Numbered from the stretch's first letter, positions 34,431 to 46,883 are shown. The stretch: 64,000 nucleotides of DNA from Leucaena leucocephala (GCA_037074615.1 CM073546.1:8921501-8985500); one strand, 5' to 3'. The notes: generated from the letters alone by a model not told the origin. Numbers and translations: made by a program.

Positions 34431-36540
34431 TGTAACATAGCATATCCCTAATTTTCTTATCTGATGTATATGTACAGTTTATATGTAAAAAACATGAGAT
34501 TTTTGAAGTAAACTGAATCATATTGAAGAAGGAAAGAGAGGGACTGGTAACTAAGCAAAGTTCAAGGACCTAAATAAAATTTAGAAAATGTTTAAGGCCA
34601 AAAGTAAATGTAATTTATCAAAAGTTCATGGGAAAAATATAATTATGAGAAAGTTGAGTCGAAAAAGGTCAAAAACTGTCCATAAGCAGTTTAGTCCTAA
34701 ATTTTACCAGTAAGTAGAGAAAATTAGTTTGATACGTTAAACGTAACACAGATTTTTGATTTGAGGTCCTGATTAATTGATGTGAATTCCTGAAGTAAAA
34801 AAAATTATTATAGTATTTTTTGGACCTCAGAATTAGATAAAACTTTACAATAAATTCCTATAATTAATATGAGAATTTATAAAATTGACAGAGTCAAAAA
34901 AAGAATCCTGTAGAATTCTTAAGAGAATTTACAGTGTAATAAAATACTCGATAAATACCTTCGAGAGAGGTTTCTCAGGGATTTATGCATAAATATAATT
35001 GACCCATATCAAGGCCCAAAATGGTGTCTAAGAGTTCCAATGAGGTGGTTGGATAGTTAAATGGGCCACAGTCTAGAGTAACCCCAAAAAAGTATGGAAT
35101 TACGAAAATATCCCTATATAGCCAGATTATACCAGAGATGGATAAAGGGTATTTTGATCATTATGGATAGGTCAAAAACATCCAAGCAAGTACAGGGGTG
35201 ATTAGTTAGAGCCAGTATATACTCTGATGAAGTACAAAGAAGTGTAAAATGACAATTATGCTCTTAGGGTTAATATAGTGCAATAAAGTGCAATAAGGGT
35301 ATTTTGGTAATTTCTCAAGGGATAGTTGGCAGATAAATACTCAGTCTAATAATGCCAATGGTAGGAAAAATCTAGATACTGGTTTTCATGACAGAATACA
35401 TATTCTAGAATATTATAAAAATTGGGAACATAAAACAATCTAGTTTTTGTGAAACTGCTCAGATTGGTTCCAGACTGGACTAGAATTTTTCCTATCAATA
35501 TTTCTACTTTTCTCCTGCCAAACACAGCCCTAAATGAGGTCATGTATGGCATCATTATTAAGGCTTCTAGGGCAAGCTTGGTGGAAGGTAAGTTATGGAC
35601 CATTAGATCAACTAGTAACCAAACTAATCTTGGCCTTCCATTTTCACCCAATTTTGCCTATAAATCCCCACCTTCTCAGACTTGGTTCAGCATCTTGAGC
35701 ACCTTATGAAACCTCTACCAATATTTTATTTGAAGCAAGAAAGAAGCATACAACTTGGAGCAACAAGTAAGGTAACTAGTTCCTTTGTTCTTGGACTTTA
35801 ATCTAGCAAGTTGGCTCTTGGTTTTAAGAGGTTTTTGTGACATATTTCCTTGATGGTGCTCTGGACATGCTGTCCATATGTGATAATAATATGAGTTTTA
35901 TGTTATGGCTAGTTTAGACAAGCTTAAACAAGCTAGAATCAAGTGGTATAGGTTTGGAAATTCAAGTATGCATGTAGTTATAGTTTTGTGTTATTGGCTG
36001 CCACTGTATGAATCACTATTTATATGTTAGAATTTCATGATTTTGAAGCTTTTGATGAGTTTAAAATAGAAAATTGTGTGGGGATAGAGTAGAGAAACAA
36101 GTATTGAAAGCATTGGAATCAAAATGTGAATTTTTGAAAAATAGTTTAGGCTTTTTGGTTCTGTATAGAAACCAAACATGTGTTTTGATTTTGGAAATTC
36201 TGGTTTCATATTTGGATTCTACATGAAAAATTGTGTGGAAATTAACTATGATAATTTATTTTAGAAAGATGGAAGTATGGAACATAAAATGGAAAAGAAT
36301 GGAAGTTAATGAAAACCTAGTCTTGGAATTGTTTTAAAGTTGAGTTGTAACTTGATGTTACTTTGTAATGGCTAGGTTTTGATATTTTTGTGGGAAGAAG
36401 ACCATTTCAAGAAGAGTGTGACAAGGATATCTTAAGAGGTAGCAAGAATACCTAGCTATAATTTCATGTTTGTTTGATTGTAGGCTTACTTGTTAGTTAT
36501 GATGTTTGGTTAAGTTTAAGATTATTCCATCATGATGATG
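34431..36540 (+). mobile_element. LTR of the TGTAACAT family, copy 3
   Basis: The sequence starts TGTAACATAGCATATCCC exactly where the Gypsy-1 gag stops, so it inserted into that element or into the junction between Gypsy-1 and Gypsy-2. It is collinear with copy 1 (3537 on) and, in reverse, copies 2 and 4. The TATA-like box TATAAAT at 35659 is about 1.2 kb from the start, and the downstream block near 35930-36060 matches copy 2. The 3' border is uncertain; Gypsy-2 sequence is recognisable from about 36560. No target duplication could be confirmed. Confidence 0.6.
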
Positions 36541-36559
36541 ATAAAGTATGAATGATTGC

Positions 36560-37640
36560 AACTCCTTGCAACTAATTTCATGAAAAGAAAAATGAACAAT
36601 ATGCATCCAAGGATAACAAAGGTATAAGGTGTATTCTTTTTTAACTTGGTGATTGGGTGTGGGTGTATATGAGGAAAGAAATATTTTCAACTCAAAGAAA
36701 GTCCAAATTAGCTCCAAGAGGAGATGGTCCTTTCCAAGATCTTGAAAGAATTAATGATAATGCTTACAAAATTAATTTACCTGGTGAGTATGTTGTTAAT
36801 ACTTTTGATGTAGCTGATTTATCTCTATTTGATGCAGGTGATGATTCAAGGAGGAATCTTTTTAGAAGAGAGAGAATGATGCGATACAGCAATATGGCTC
36901 TTTAACTTCTAAAGATCCTTTGCATATTCTAATAAGACCAATCATAAGAGTGAGAGCCAAAAGAATTAAGGAAATATTGAATGGGCTAGTGCAAGAGGTA
37001 TTAACAAAAGAAATGGCAATTGGAGCAACAAATTAGATTAAAAATGTTGAGGACGTCATTAATTTCATTTGTGCTAAAAAAAGGAGCTACTGAACACATT
37101 TTAGGCTTGAAGACATAAATTTAAATACCTTGGACCAAGTAGTACATAAGGGAAGACTCATTCCTACATAATCACTTTTTGGGCATAAAATGTTGATTCT
37201 ATTTTTATTATTTCATTTGTGCAAAAATTAGGAATTAGTTGACATATTTGACTTTTGGGTTTATAAGTTACTTGAATTAAGTCCTTGTTATTTTATTTAA
37301 GTTAGTATTTACTATTTGAGTCCCTAGGTTGCATTTATTGCTTTTTATTTCAGATTTGAAATGTATATCTTAAAATACATTGAATAACTCATTTCATAAG
37401 GGGGATTGGATTATTGATTGAAAAGTATTTATGCACTTTGTTTCTTGAGAGTGGATTATCTCTAGGGTTCTTCATAGAACTAATAGACTTATCAAGGCTT
37501 GATCAACCTTGTAGCATCTTCCTCGGGTCCTTGTTCTACTATGTTCAAGGGTTCAAGTGGATCACTATACCTCGGTTTAGCTTCCTTGGGGTGTGTATAT
37601 TCTGATTGGTTGTGGGTTCATGGGATTTTCTCTTGTAGGT
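36560..37640 (+). mobile_element. Ty3/Gypsy 3' end (Gypsy-2)
   Basis: The stretch contains only the end of pol (36657-36905) and about 700 bp of 3' LTR-like sequence. It matches the Gypsy-1 3' portion in reverse, down to blocks such as TTGTTTCTTGAGAGTGGATT (37439), ACTAATAGACTTATCAAGG (37480) and TGTGTATATTCTGATTGGTT (37592). Similarity between the two stops at about 37640 (after GGGATTTTCT) and 30050. RT and gag are absent. Confidence 0.8.
36650..36905 (+). pseudogene. Gypsy-2 integrase C-terminal region
   Basis: Open plus-strand frame: WVYMRKEIFSTQRKSKLAPR, GDGPFQDLERINDNAYKINL, VNTFDVADLSLFDAGDDSR, ending RRERMMRYSNMAL. Closely related to the Gypsy-1 equivalent at 30776-31009 but in the opposite orientation. 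Nothing upstream in pol remains. Confidence 0.9.
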
Positions 37641-37749
37641 TTGTACCAAATATTAAATTAAATTTTAAAGGTGAAAAGATATTGATAACCTTATTTTTTA
37701 TAAAAAGATGTCAACCTTAACTAAAGCTCGGTGATCGAACAATAAATTC

Positions 37750-38110
37750 GCCTAATTTCTATTGTAAATCCCTTATTTCACCTGTTAATGTAGATTTGAG
37801 CACTTGTATATATGGTAATTTCTAGTTCTCTTATACTTATTGTTAATTGTCTAATTCTCGTTGTAATCTTCTATTTCACTTGTTAATGAAGATCTAGACA
37901 CTTGCATATGCAAGAGCTATTATTTCCCTTATGTTTGTTGTTAATCACCTAATTTTTATTGTAAATCCCATATTTCACTTGTTAATGCAAATTTGGACAA
38001 TTGCATATATATAAAAGTTTTTAATTCCCTCGTATTTGTTTTTAATTGCCTAATTTTTGTTATAAATCCTCTTATTTCATTTGTTAATATAGATTTGGAC
38101 AATTGAATTT
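37750..38110. repeat. ~99-bp tandem repeat, 3.6 units
   Basis: CTAATT-led units start at 37752, 37851, 37949 and 38050 (spacing 99, 98, 101). Each holds TATTTCACTTGTTAATG-like and GACAATTGCATATAT-like blocks. Units differ at perhaps 15-20 per cent by eye. Confidence 0.8.
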
Positions 38111-38154
38111 GTTTTAGTACTTATATTATTTTTTATTTATATAATTAAAAGGTT

Positions 38155-38760
38155 AAGATGGCTTGCTAGTCTCCATTATTTTAGTGTGACAAGGGGTTAT
38201 GGGTTTGCAAATTTATTCTCCATTCATTGGAGCTCTAGCCAACCACCCCAAAGTTGGTCAAACTTCTAATGACTGGCCACCGGAGCTCCACATGAAGGTT
38301 TACCTCTTTTTATTAAAACAACTAAGGGTATCAATGTCTTTTCACTTATAAAATTTTATTTTATTTTTGTCAAAGGGTTGCAGTGAAATTTTAGAAAATT
38401 TTGGGAGCAATTGGAAATAAATTGTGTAGGGTATATAGTAAAATTTTCCCATGGAAATTGTATTGGCTAAGATATATTTTCTTTATGAATTTTATATTTT
38501 TTAATAAGAATTTTCACTAATTTTTCCAAAAATAATATATTTATTAATTTTTACTAATTTTTGGCTCAATATAAAAGAAGACACAACAAAATGTCACTCA
38601 AATTTACAAGAGAGAATCCCATAAAAAAACACTTCAATTTTAAAATTTAAAAAATTGCACCCTAATAAGTAAAAATACAAATTGGTCATATGGTAGGAAT
38701 CTGGAATTTTAATACTTGGCCAAAAGACAAAATTGTCCCTAAGTTTTTTTAAAAGAAGGG
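38155..38760. other. Stretch without recognised gene
   Basis: No domain seen. Contains two GGAGCTC-centred blocks near 38230 and 38283 that face each other loosely. AT-rich, frames closed. Confidence 0.4.
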
Positions 38761-38769
38761 AAATACAGG

Positions 38770-39275
38770 CTTCACCCTAAGTAACGATATTGACAACACC
38801 TTGAACTATTTTCACTACTTAATAACATTTACAACTATTTTAATCACCTCAAAATTTAGGGGAAATTCAATCAGGAGATCATTATTTAAGTAGTTTCCTA
38901 TACTTACAAAGATATTGACAACACCTTTGATTATTTTTACAACTTTGGTAACGCTATTAATAACTTTAGTAACACCATTTATAGTTGTTTTTATCACTTT
39001 AAGAATTCAATCAATGGATTATTATTTAAATTGTTTCCTACACTTGTAACTATAGCCATTTTCACAACTTAGTTAACGCAATTTACAACCTCAGTTTTGC
39101 AATTTTTAAACTTGGTGATTCAACCAATTGGGCTAATTATTTAAGTCATTTCCTACACATGCAACGGCATTGACAACACCTACAACCATTTTCACAATTT
39201 AAAAATGCCATAAACAACTAATTGTTTTGCAATTTCTAAACTTGGCTAATTCAACTAGGGGATTCATTATTTCAG
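38770..39275. repeat. Diverged 115-140-bp tandem array, about 4 units
   Basis: Blocks ATTATTTAAGT...TTTCCTACAC recur at 38881, 39021, 39136 and 39266, each followed by ATTGACAACACC- and TTTTCACAACTT-like blocks. Spacing is 140, 115 and 130 bp. The units are old and gapped. Confidence 0.7.
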
Positions 39276-39785
39276 TTATAAGTATTCATCCATTGCATCA
39301 ATTCCATACCATGAAAATTATTGACATAATGCACAATGTCTTTGAATATTGTATAATATGATTAACAACAATTTCAATGAGTTTGACAACTACACTGATG
39401 CCATTTACCTAAAAACCAGAATGCCCCTGATAGCAACTACATTGCATGTATTTCAAATGACAAGTGACAAGAGATCAATAAGAGTATAATTTAATATAAA
39501 GATGAAGCATTTAAAGAATCTAATAAAAAAGTGTGAAGGCGATGAACTTTTCCCACTTTGAATGTCATTCCAGTAGTTCAAGTAGTCATATCCGGTAACA
39601 TCATGCACAATTTTTCCTAGAATTGTCTAGTTCACCATTTACTACATTTGATGAAATTTTCACCATTTATCTAGTTCAAGTTTGGCTTTCTCTAGTATTG
39701 TCTTGGTTGAACTTGCTTCTTTCTCATGACTAAGTTTTTTGGCCTAATTGCTCAGCTACAATCTTTAACTTTCTCTAGCCTCTAA

Positions 39786-39870
39786 CACTACAAAAAAAAT
39801 AGGTATTTTATAGCTTTTTTATGGTGTTTCTAGCGGTTATAACCTCTAGAAAAAGGGGTATCATGCTAGA
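39786..39870 (+). repeat. CACTACAAAAAAAATAGG terminus-like sequence
   Basis: The motif resembles CACTA ends of the CACTACAAGAAA class, and the following TAGCGGTTATAACC-TCTAGAAA resembles sequence inside the CACTA C end (TAGCAGTTATAACCGTTAGAAA at about 61675). No partner end was found, so this could be a small deletion derivative or a solo end. Confidence 0.45.
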
Positions 39871-40189
39871 ATAGCATTTCATAGTATTACTATATTCATT
39901 CGTGAGCCCTCAAAGTCAAAGAGTCAAGTGTCACAATTGACTCTGTCTTTTCCTAGTGAGGATTGCTCAGACATGTCTCACTTAATTTTAACATACCTCC
40001 TCTGTTTAATGCAGTGCAGATGAGTGGGTATAAATTCTAATACCTTTCTTTTAAGAATAATCCTTTATGCATCTCTTTTGTGATATGAGACTATATATTT
40101 CTTATTTTGGAATCTTGCAATATCTTTGTGCTTTAGAAATCCAATTTATCTTGTTCTCATCAAAGTAGTTCAATGGTACTCTATAATAG

Positions 40190-41300
40190 TCTATTGAGAT
40201 GCTAGATGCTTTTCTTCTTTGTCTCTATTGCTTTTCTGAGAGTAGTATTTGTAGCTCAAGCAATAGGTGCATAAAGAGTCTTCTTGTTAAACAAGTGAAT
40301 AGCTTTCTTAGGCACTTTATTTTTCTTCTGGCAATCAGTCCATTCTTGGAAATATCCTACATGATCAGAGAATTGGAACATTTTGGTGCTCACTTATTTT
40401 TGGGTTCTTAAGTGTTAGCTTTGGACATTACTTGTCCTTTAGGAACCCAAAAATATTTATTTCTCACATTATAATTTCTTCTAATATAGCATGTGTGAGA
40501 AATGTGTCCTAGTTTATCACAATAATTGTAAATAATAGGATGCTACCTTATATATATATCTTGCAATTATTGTGTTAGCTGTGTGAAAACAATAGATAAT
40601 TAGTGTGCAAAACTTCTTTTTTCCTATTAGTGACATCATTGAATTTAGAGTGTGAAATATTTTTTGGTTTTGAAATAAGGTAAACAATAGGTTGGAAAAT
40701 AATTTTATGCAATCATTCAAAATCACTTTTCACAAATACACTAAAAGAAGAACTAGAATTGTTTACCATATATGTATCTTGACTTCCTTTTGATGATTCA
40801 ATTTCATTTAATTTTTTCATGTTGAGCAGGTCATGATACTCCTCTTCCTCTTTCCTATCATACTGATGAATGACTTCTAAGATTTCTCCTTCTTCAATCT
40901 CATGAGCTATTTGTTCAAATGAGATATTTGAAACATTGACTTTAACATAATCATTGAAGTATAAATAGAGTCAAGAATAGCTAAGATATCTCTAGCCTTA
41001 AAGCAAGATTTGATTTTTCTCACAATCGTTCTCAGTTAAATCGCTATACAAATCTTTATTGCTCTCATGTTCAAGAAATATATTTTATTTTCTTTCTTAG
41101 TCCAATATATTCTAATTTTGAAATCAAAATAATTTGTAAGAGCATATCTCATTTCAAAACTAATAGTTTTAAAAAAATATTATCATTTGAGCTTTCCAAA
41201 AAAAAAGAAATCAATACTTTTTTTATAAAAGGAGAAATAGTATAGTCAAAACCTTCAGATATAGTCATGGTCTTTGTACTTGAGATTGTTAGATCCTTTA
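40190..41300 (-). pseudogene. Copia gag relic (Copia-3)
   Basis: The minus strand shows a CCHC zinc knuckle at about 40490-40530 reading YNYCDKLGHISHTC, where the first Cys of C-x2-C-x4-H-x4-C has become Tyr, followed downstream by FWVPKGQV and an NT.EPKNK-like segment that matches the WVPK repeats after the gag knuckle of plant Copia elements. Upstream, at 40.8-41.2 kb, fragments of the gag UBN2-like domain can be read with shifts. A primer-binding site and 5' LTR follow at 41313-43274. Protease, integrase and RT are missing. Confidence 0.65.
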
Positions 41301-41312
41301 AATAAGTGACAT

Positions 41313-41324
41313 GCTCTGATACTA
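41313..41324 (-). other. Primer-binding site of Copia-3 (initiator tRNA-Met type)
   Basis: On the minus strand the sequence TAGTATCAGAGC differs by one base from the usual TGGTATCAGAGC. It is two bases from the LTR end (...TTAACA), the correct position. Confidence 0.8.
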
Positions 41325-41326
41325 TA

Positions 41327-43274
41327 TGTTAAATATGGTTGTATCACCCAATAGGGGTGAATTGGGTATTTTAAAACATTTGAAAACTCTAAAGATATTT
41401 GAATGTAAATAAAGAGTACATTTATAAATTATATCATTGAAGGAAGAAGTTGTTGAAGAAAGTTTGCATGAGTCAGTTTTACTGATTCGGTCTAATCCAT
41501 TTGACCTACGTCTAGTCCCTAGAGACCTCTTATAAGTGTTCCACTATGTCCCCAAGATTCAGTGAGTTCTTTGTACCTGAGTACTATTAACGCGTGAATT
41601 CCTCACCTCCACTTACAATAACCTATAAGGTTTTTCTAGTGAGAATCCCTCTTACTCCCCTTATAACCAGGAAAGTTACAAACCACTCAAGAATCCATTT
41701 GAGCAATGTAGAAAGATTGATTCAAATAAATTCTCCCTCATTAGAGTAGATAGGATAATCACTTAAACTCAATCTCTCAAGTTTCTCTCCTTACAAGAAC
41801 ATGATATGCTCTGAATCAAAAGAGGAGAAACAAAGTGGAACAGAGACTTAATGTACATGATTGAAATGCATGATGAGCATTTCTTGTTAAGTCTCCTAAA
41901 TTCTTCATCTTTTTCAATTTGGCTTCTTCTTCTTTTATACTTTGTTCTTTATAAATCCATTGAAGCACTTGAAGTAGCCGCTGAGATAGCCATTATCAAA
42001 TATAACCGTTATTATTGAAGTGGATAATATTTGCTCTTTAGTTTATCTCTTCATTTAGCCTGTAAATAATATTGAAATATGCTTTACTAAATATATATAT
42101 ATATATATCTAATCAATGTAAGCATAAAGGAATTGTTTCCAAATTATTTAGCATTAAATATCAAAATATGATAAAGTTTGGTTGAAAGTTTTTTTTCGCA
42201 AACTGGCTTGACTTATCAAATAAACCTCTTATCGAAAAGGTCTTCGATAAATTACTCAGAAATTGCTTTAAAAGTTAAGATCTTATCGAACAATTCTTTG
42301 ATAACCAATCTTATTGAAAAATGATTTCAATAAATCTTCAATGAACTGTAAAGAGATAGTTCATGATTTATTGAATAGATATTGGATAAATGTCCTTATC
42401 GATAAACTCTTTGAAAAATATTCTTTCAAAATATATGCTTTCAGACTTATCGATATGTTTCATGATATGTTATTTATCGAAGTTTCATGAGTTCAATAAA
42501 AATATAGTACAAGAATAGCAATCAATTAGATGTTCAATGATATTCAGATTAAGAATAATGAAGAATCTTATCGAAGATCTCTTCAATAAATGATATGATT
42601 GAGTATCTCATTGTTAGGAGAATAATGAATCAGCTTTGAATCATTCATGAATAGAATTATCATTATTAATTCAAATCATATTTAAAACATAGATGATTTA
42701 ATCAGATAAATTAAACACTATAAGCTCATAATCATCTTTAATATAATTTCAAACAATCAAATCATCATCAAAACATTTATCAAATTAAAACTCAGTGATT
42801 TGAGTTTGAAACAAGTTTTCTTCTCTTTCTTCCAATTGATCTTGTAGATTTATAAACTAGGTTTTCTCACATCAATTTGATAAGACAATTCATCAATTCG
42901 TTCACTATGAAAAACTTTTTTGAAAGCAAGGCTTCTGTGATCTTGATTAAAACATTTTCAATAATCATATTTTAAACTTGTAAACCTTTTCAAATCTCTG
43001 ATCATAATATCAAAAGCAAATGGTGAACTATATGAAAAGTTATTTATCAGTGCTTTTGAATAATGATAAACTTTTCCTATTTATTGAAGAGTTATTCGAT
43101 AAATCCCCTTATCAAATAGTCATTCAATAAATGACTAGAATATCTTCTTTTGAAAAATAGAGATGATTGATCAAATATCTTATCGATAAATCCATTGTTC
43201 GTTCAACTCTTTGATAAAAAAATTCATAAATAAACTGAGTCTTTTCAAATCTTATCGAATTTCATATTTAAACA
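41327..43274 (-). mobile_element. 5' LTR of Copia-3, 1.95 kb, palindrome-rich
   Basis: On the plus strand the LTR starts TGTTAAATATG next to the primer-binding site and ends CATATTTAAACA at 43274, an 11-base near-perfect terminal inverted repeat with TG...CA borders. Between 42170 and 43260 it carries many TTATCGATAA and TTCGATAAA half-palindromes, the class also seen at 22.3-23.3 kb. An AT microsatellite lies at 42091-42108. No 3' partner LTR was identified for certain in the window. Confidence 0.75.
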
Positions 43275-43339
43275 TTGTCATATCCATAATTTTTTGTATT
43301 TAGTATATCTATATGTATTAATCATGTATGAATATTAAT

Positions 43340-43560
43340 AAAGGAAAATGTTGCAATGTACTGATAAAAGGGACTAAAGTAAAAATCTTAAAAGTTCCAC
43401 AATGCAAAATATAAGTAGATACAAGTGTTGGGTCATTAAGTGTAATTATAAAAAGTTATGAGACTAAAGTATAATTTTCAAGAATTAAGGGAAAGCCATA
43501 AAATGCCTAAAACTGTCTAAAAATATTGTTGTCCCAAATTTTACCACTAAAAAAAGAATG
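43340..43560 (+). mobile_element. TGTAACAT-family LTR fragment (U3 part)
   Basis: The sequence resembles the part of copies 1 and 3 that precedes the GGTCCCAAATTTTAC-type block: it has GGGACTAAAG, GTGTAATTATAAAA, GGCATTT-like and GTCCCAAATTTTACCA. It starts and stops abruptly and lacks the LTR start. Confidence 0.45.
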
Positions 43561-44159
43561 CCTAAAATCACCGTGTCTAAAGGCTCAATACAACCCAGGT
43601 AGAGGTAGCCTACTTAGTGTAGGCCTAATGTTGAGCCCACTAGCCAATGTGCTATGGTCGACCATAGCCCACCAACAATGGCTCGGTGAGATCCAAGGTA
43701 GACCCCTGTGACTCCAGCAGCTCAGTTTCCACCTGAACCATACACACTTGTCAAAACTAACATAAGCTAATTAATATTGAATATTTAAACTTAACTATTA
43801 TAATTCAATTAATCAATATAATTAATTACATACCATCATCTTCTTAACCTCAACTGATGAAGGAGTCTCCAATTATAGCATGTACAGGAAAAGCCATATC
43901 TTGCCATACGTATGTGTGACCCTTACTCCTATTGCAGCTTCTCCCTCTGTAGATTAAATGGAAAAAGTAATTATTTACAAAATATATACACAAACACAAT
44001 GAATAAATTATTTTAATGTACTTACAATTTTATCTTAGGCAACAACAAAACTCTTAGACCTTGCCCTACGGTGCACTATCTACTACCTAAATAAGATTAA
44101 TAAAAATTTAAAAAAATGTAATAAGATTAATAAAAATTTAAAAAAAAGCTATAATTAAT
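43561..44159. other. Possible 3' part of a CACTA second-ORF gene
   Basis: Minus-strand frames here are in the same orientation as the Transposase_24 fragment upstream and may be its later exons, but no conserved block was recognised with confidence. Confidence 0.3.
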
Positions 44160-44617
44160 GCAATAATATTAACATCAAATGTACCTAATGCTCAGGCGAG
44201 ATTCTCAAGTATACAAAGTTAGACCAATCTTGCTCCAGGACTCCATCAAGTATATCCGCCAGAATCTCCTATAAGGGCCTTGTCTTATCACCATTCTTCT
44301 CGCACCACATATTGCCCCTCTCGTTTTTCCATGTGGAACCTATTCTTTTGAGGGTATCCACCTTAGCTGCTCCCCAACTATAAATTTTTCCTCTAATTAA
44401 ATAAATGAGAAAATTTTATTCATTATATGATTATGAACATAGACTCGATATGTTAAATCTATCTATAAATCTATATTAATATAGATTGTATAGATTTAAT
44501 ATGTATTATTTAGATTATATATATATTGATTATACCAATTTAATCAAATAATTAATTACTTTAAATAAAAATTATATCTTACTTTTATTATTTTCCAAGC
44601 CACATCCTTATCCCATG
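44160..44617 (-). pseudogene. Transposase_24 (Ptta/En/Spm) fragment
   Basis: The minus strand reads WDKDVAWKIIK near 44590-44615, then after a short gap AAKVDTLKRIGSTWKNERGN, MWCEKNGDKTRP, stop, EILADILDGVLEQDWSNFVY and LRISPEH. This follows the Transposase_24 pattern (IG..W...K..L...Y ... P..V....W..FV.Y..SPE). The gene is cut at 44617/44618 by the start of an LTR element; its 5' part was not found beyond that element. Confidence 0.7.
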
Positions 44618-46880
44618 TGTAACATCTCAATTTTTATTCTTTCATTTAAATAAAATTAAAATGTTATTTATCAATAACTCAAGGATTATATAGATTAAAC
44701 GCATTGTTTAAAGTTTAAAAATATATGGAATTAAGAAAATAGAAGAAAATTAAATTATCAATTGTTGGGAATTTATTATAAGGGGTTAAAGAAATTGTAG
44801 GAGTGAATAAATAATCAATAATCATCTTAAATTGTTGATGATATACATATATAGGTAGATATAGGGAATATATAGGGAACATATCTATAGTAATATACAT
44901 ACATATAGGGAATATATATACATATATCTATAAGGATAAATAAATGGTGTTTATCCCTTAGGAATTATTTACGGTGCCTTTGATTGTATTTGTTATTAAA
45001 TATCTTGTCTATTAATCTTTTAAGGTGCCATCTTAGAATAATTTTTATAAAGAGTATTATCTTGTGGATTTGTTTTAATCTATTAGTGCAATGGGATTTT
45101 CAGATAAAAGTATTAATTAGATTATCCTAAGATATTATTTTAAATTGTAATTCACGAAAAAATAATAAGATTATAAAAGATTAGATATAAGAGAAAGACA
45201 ACAATTATCTCATGAACATTCCCATATCAGCCTATAGGCACATAACGGTATTAATATCTTCCTCCTCTATTTCCTTTTACACCCTCTTGTAATCTCATAA
45301 CATCTCCACGCCCCTTCTTACAATAGCATCGCTTGCTACTATTGCACTTTCCTCTTCTACTCCTCCCTTCTTACTAGTTTCCATCCTATTAGTCCCCTTG
45401 TCTACACCACTGTTTGTCTTATCATGTATGCCCCATTTTCAAACTAGGGCCTCATTTCATTAGTGAGGATGGGGCCACTAGACTTATGACAAGTATTCCT
45501 TACTTTGGCAAAAGATAACCACTTTCTACTCATTTTGTGTGTTAATATGATGTTTGTAAGTGATTTAATATATATAAATTTATTGATGTTGATATGATTA
45601 TATTGAGAAAATTTGATTCATAATTTGTATTAAAAATAGTATTGTGGGATTTAAAGTTTAATTTGAAAAGATTAAATTGAGATTTAAAACTTGTTATATC
45701 TTGAGAGTGAAATTTGAATAAAATTATTATCTTAAGGAAAACTCTATTATAATATTTATTGATATATAGGTTTTCAAACTATTGAGATTTGATTAATATG
45801 ATTATCTTAAGAATTATGCAATAGTGATTGGTGATGATAAAGTTACATTTCTACCACGTGCTATATAGCCTCTATTGGAGCTCGATGGTTAGTTTTTATC
45901 CCAACAGTTTACTAAGGGACTTGCTCCACCAGTTTACTATGGGGGAATAAACTCATGGTTCTATCTGTGCTCTATGAATTTTGGTCAATTCATAACACTT
46001 GATCAGTTAGCTCTTTGATTTGCTAGTTATATGATAGTCATCACTAACCCATGAGTTCAGTAGACAAGTATAAGGCAAATCAATTGGTTTAATAAGAGAA
46101 ACTATGGTGGTTTATCCATTTGATTATATTATAATAATATGTTACTTTCTATTTATTGTACTCAATTAAATGTTCCACTTGACACCTATCGAGCACACAT
46201 TGTTATGTATGATGAGTAAGATTACTGATTATTGAGACTTTTGTCTCAACCCATTTTTCTTAACATTTTTTAGGATATAGTCTTATACTAGAACCTTAGG
46301 GAAAGCTTCATAAGTTTGATTAGTGATATATCATTGCATAGCTCATCCTGTTGATTTATGTGTATAATAGTCGTATATTCTCATAATATAGCTCATTTTA
46401 CATACTATAATATGCTATAATACTCTATTTGGATTTGATATTATAAATTATCAAATAATAACATATTTTAGTAATATTTTCATTTAATTAATAGTGGATT
46501 TGTAACATATTTAATTAATATTTTATAAAAGATTATATAATTACCATTTGAATTAATATACAAATTTATAGAAAAGTATAATATTTATAATATAAAATTA
46601 AGTATACTCTAGTGTCTATCTAGTTATAATATAAAATTTATAAAAGATTGAATAATTTATATGTTTGAGATAATTTGACTCATCTTATTATTTTTTTATC
46701 ACGTAAGATTTTTTTATAAGTATGGTAGGATTTTCCCTTAGATTTTAACAAAGTTATTTTCTATCACAATTAACTCTTTTAAACTAAACTAAATTTATTT
46801 ATAATATTGATTCTTATTTATATTATGAATAAAATGAGTTTAAGTAATTAATAGTAGTCATACTTTAGAAGAATTTTATA
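44618..46880 (+). repeat. 5' LTR of the minimal-interior element
   Basis: Starts TGTAACATCTCAATTTTTATTC. Near 46236 it has GAGACTTTTGTCTCAACCC, a diverged form of the inverted repeat found in the LTR-like segment at 3314. The 3' border is set by the primer-binding site and is approximate. Confidence 0.65.
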
Positions 46881-46883
46881 ACT

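Noticed and set aside
37750..39275. CRISPR-like array
   Set aside because: Repeats are 99-140 bp, diverged and without short unique spacers; the genome is plant.
43526..43711. 61-codon plus-strand frame in a GC-richer patch
   Set aside because: No domain; the opposite strand is the likely CACTA coding direction.
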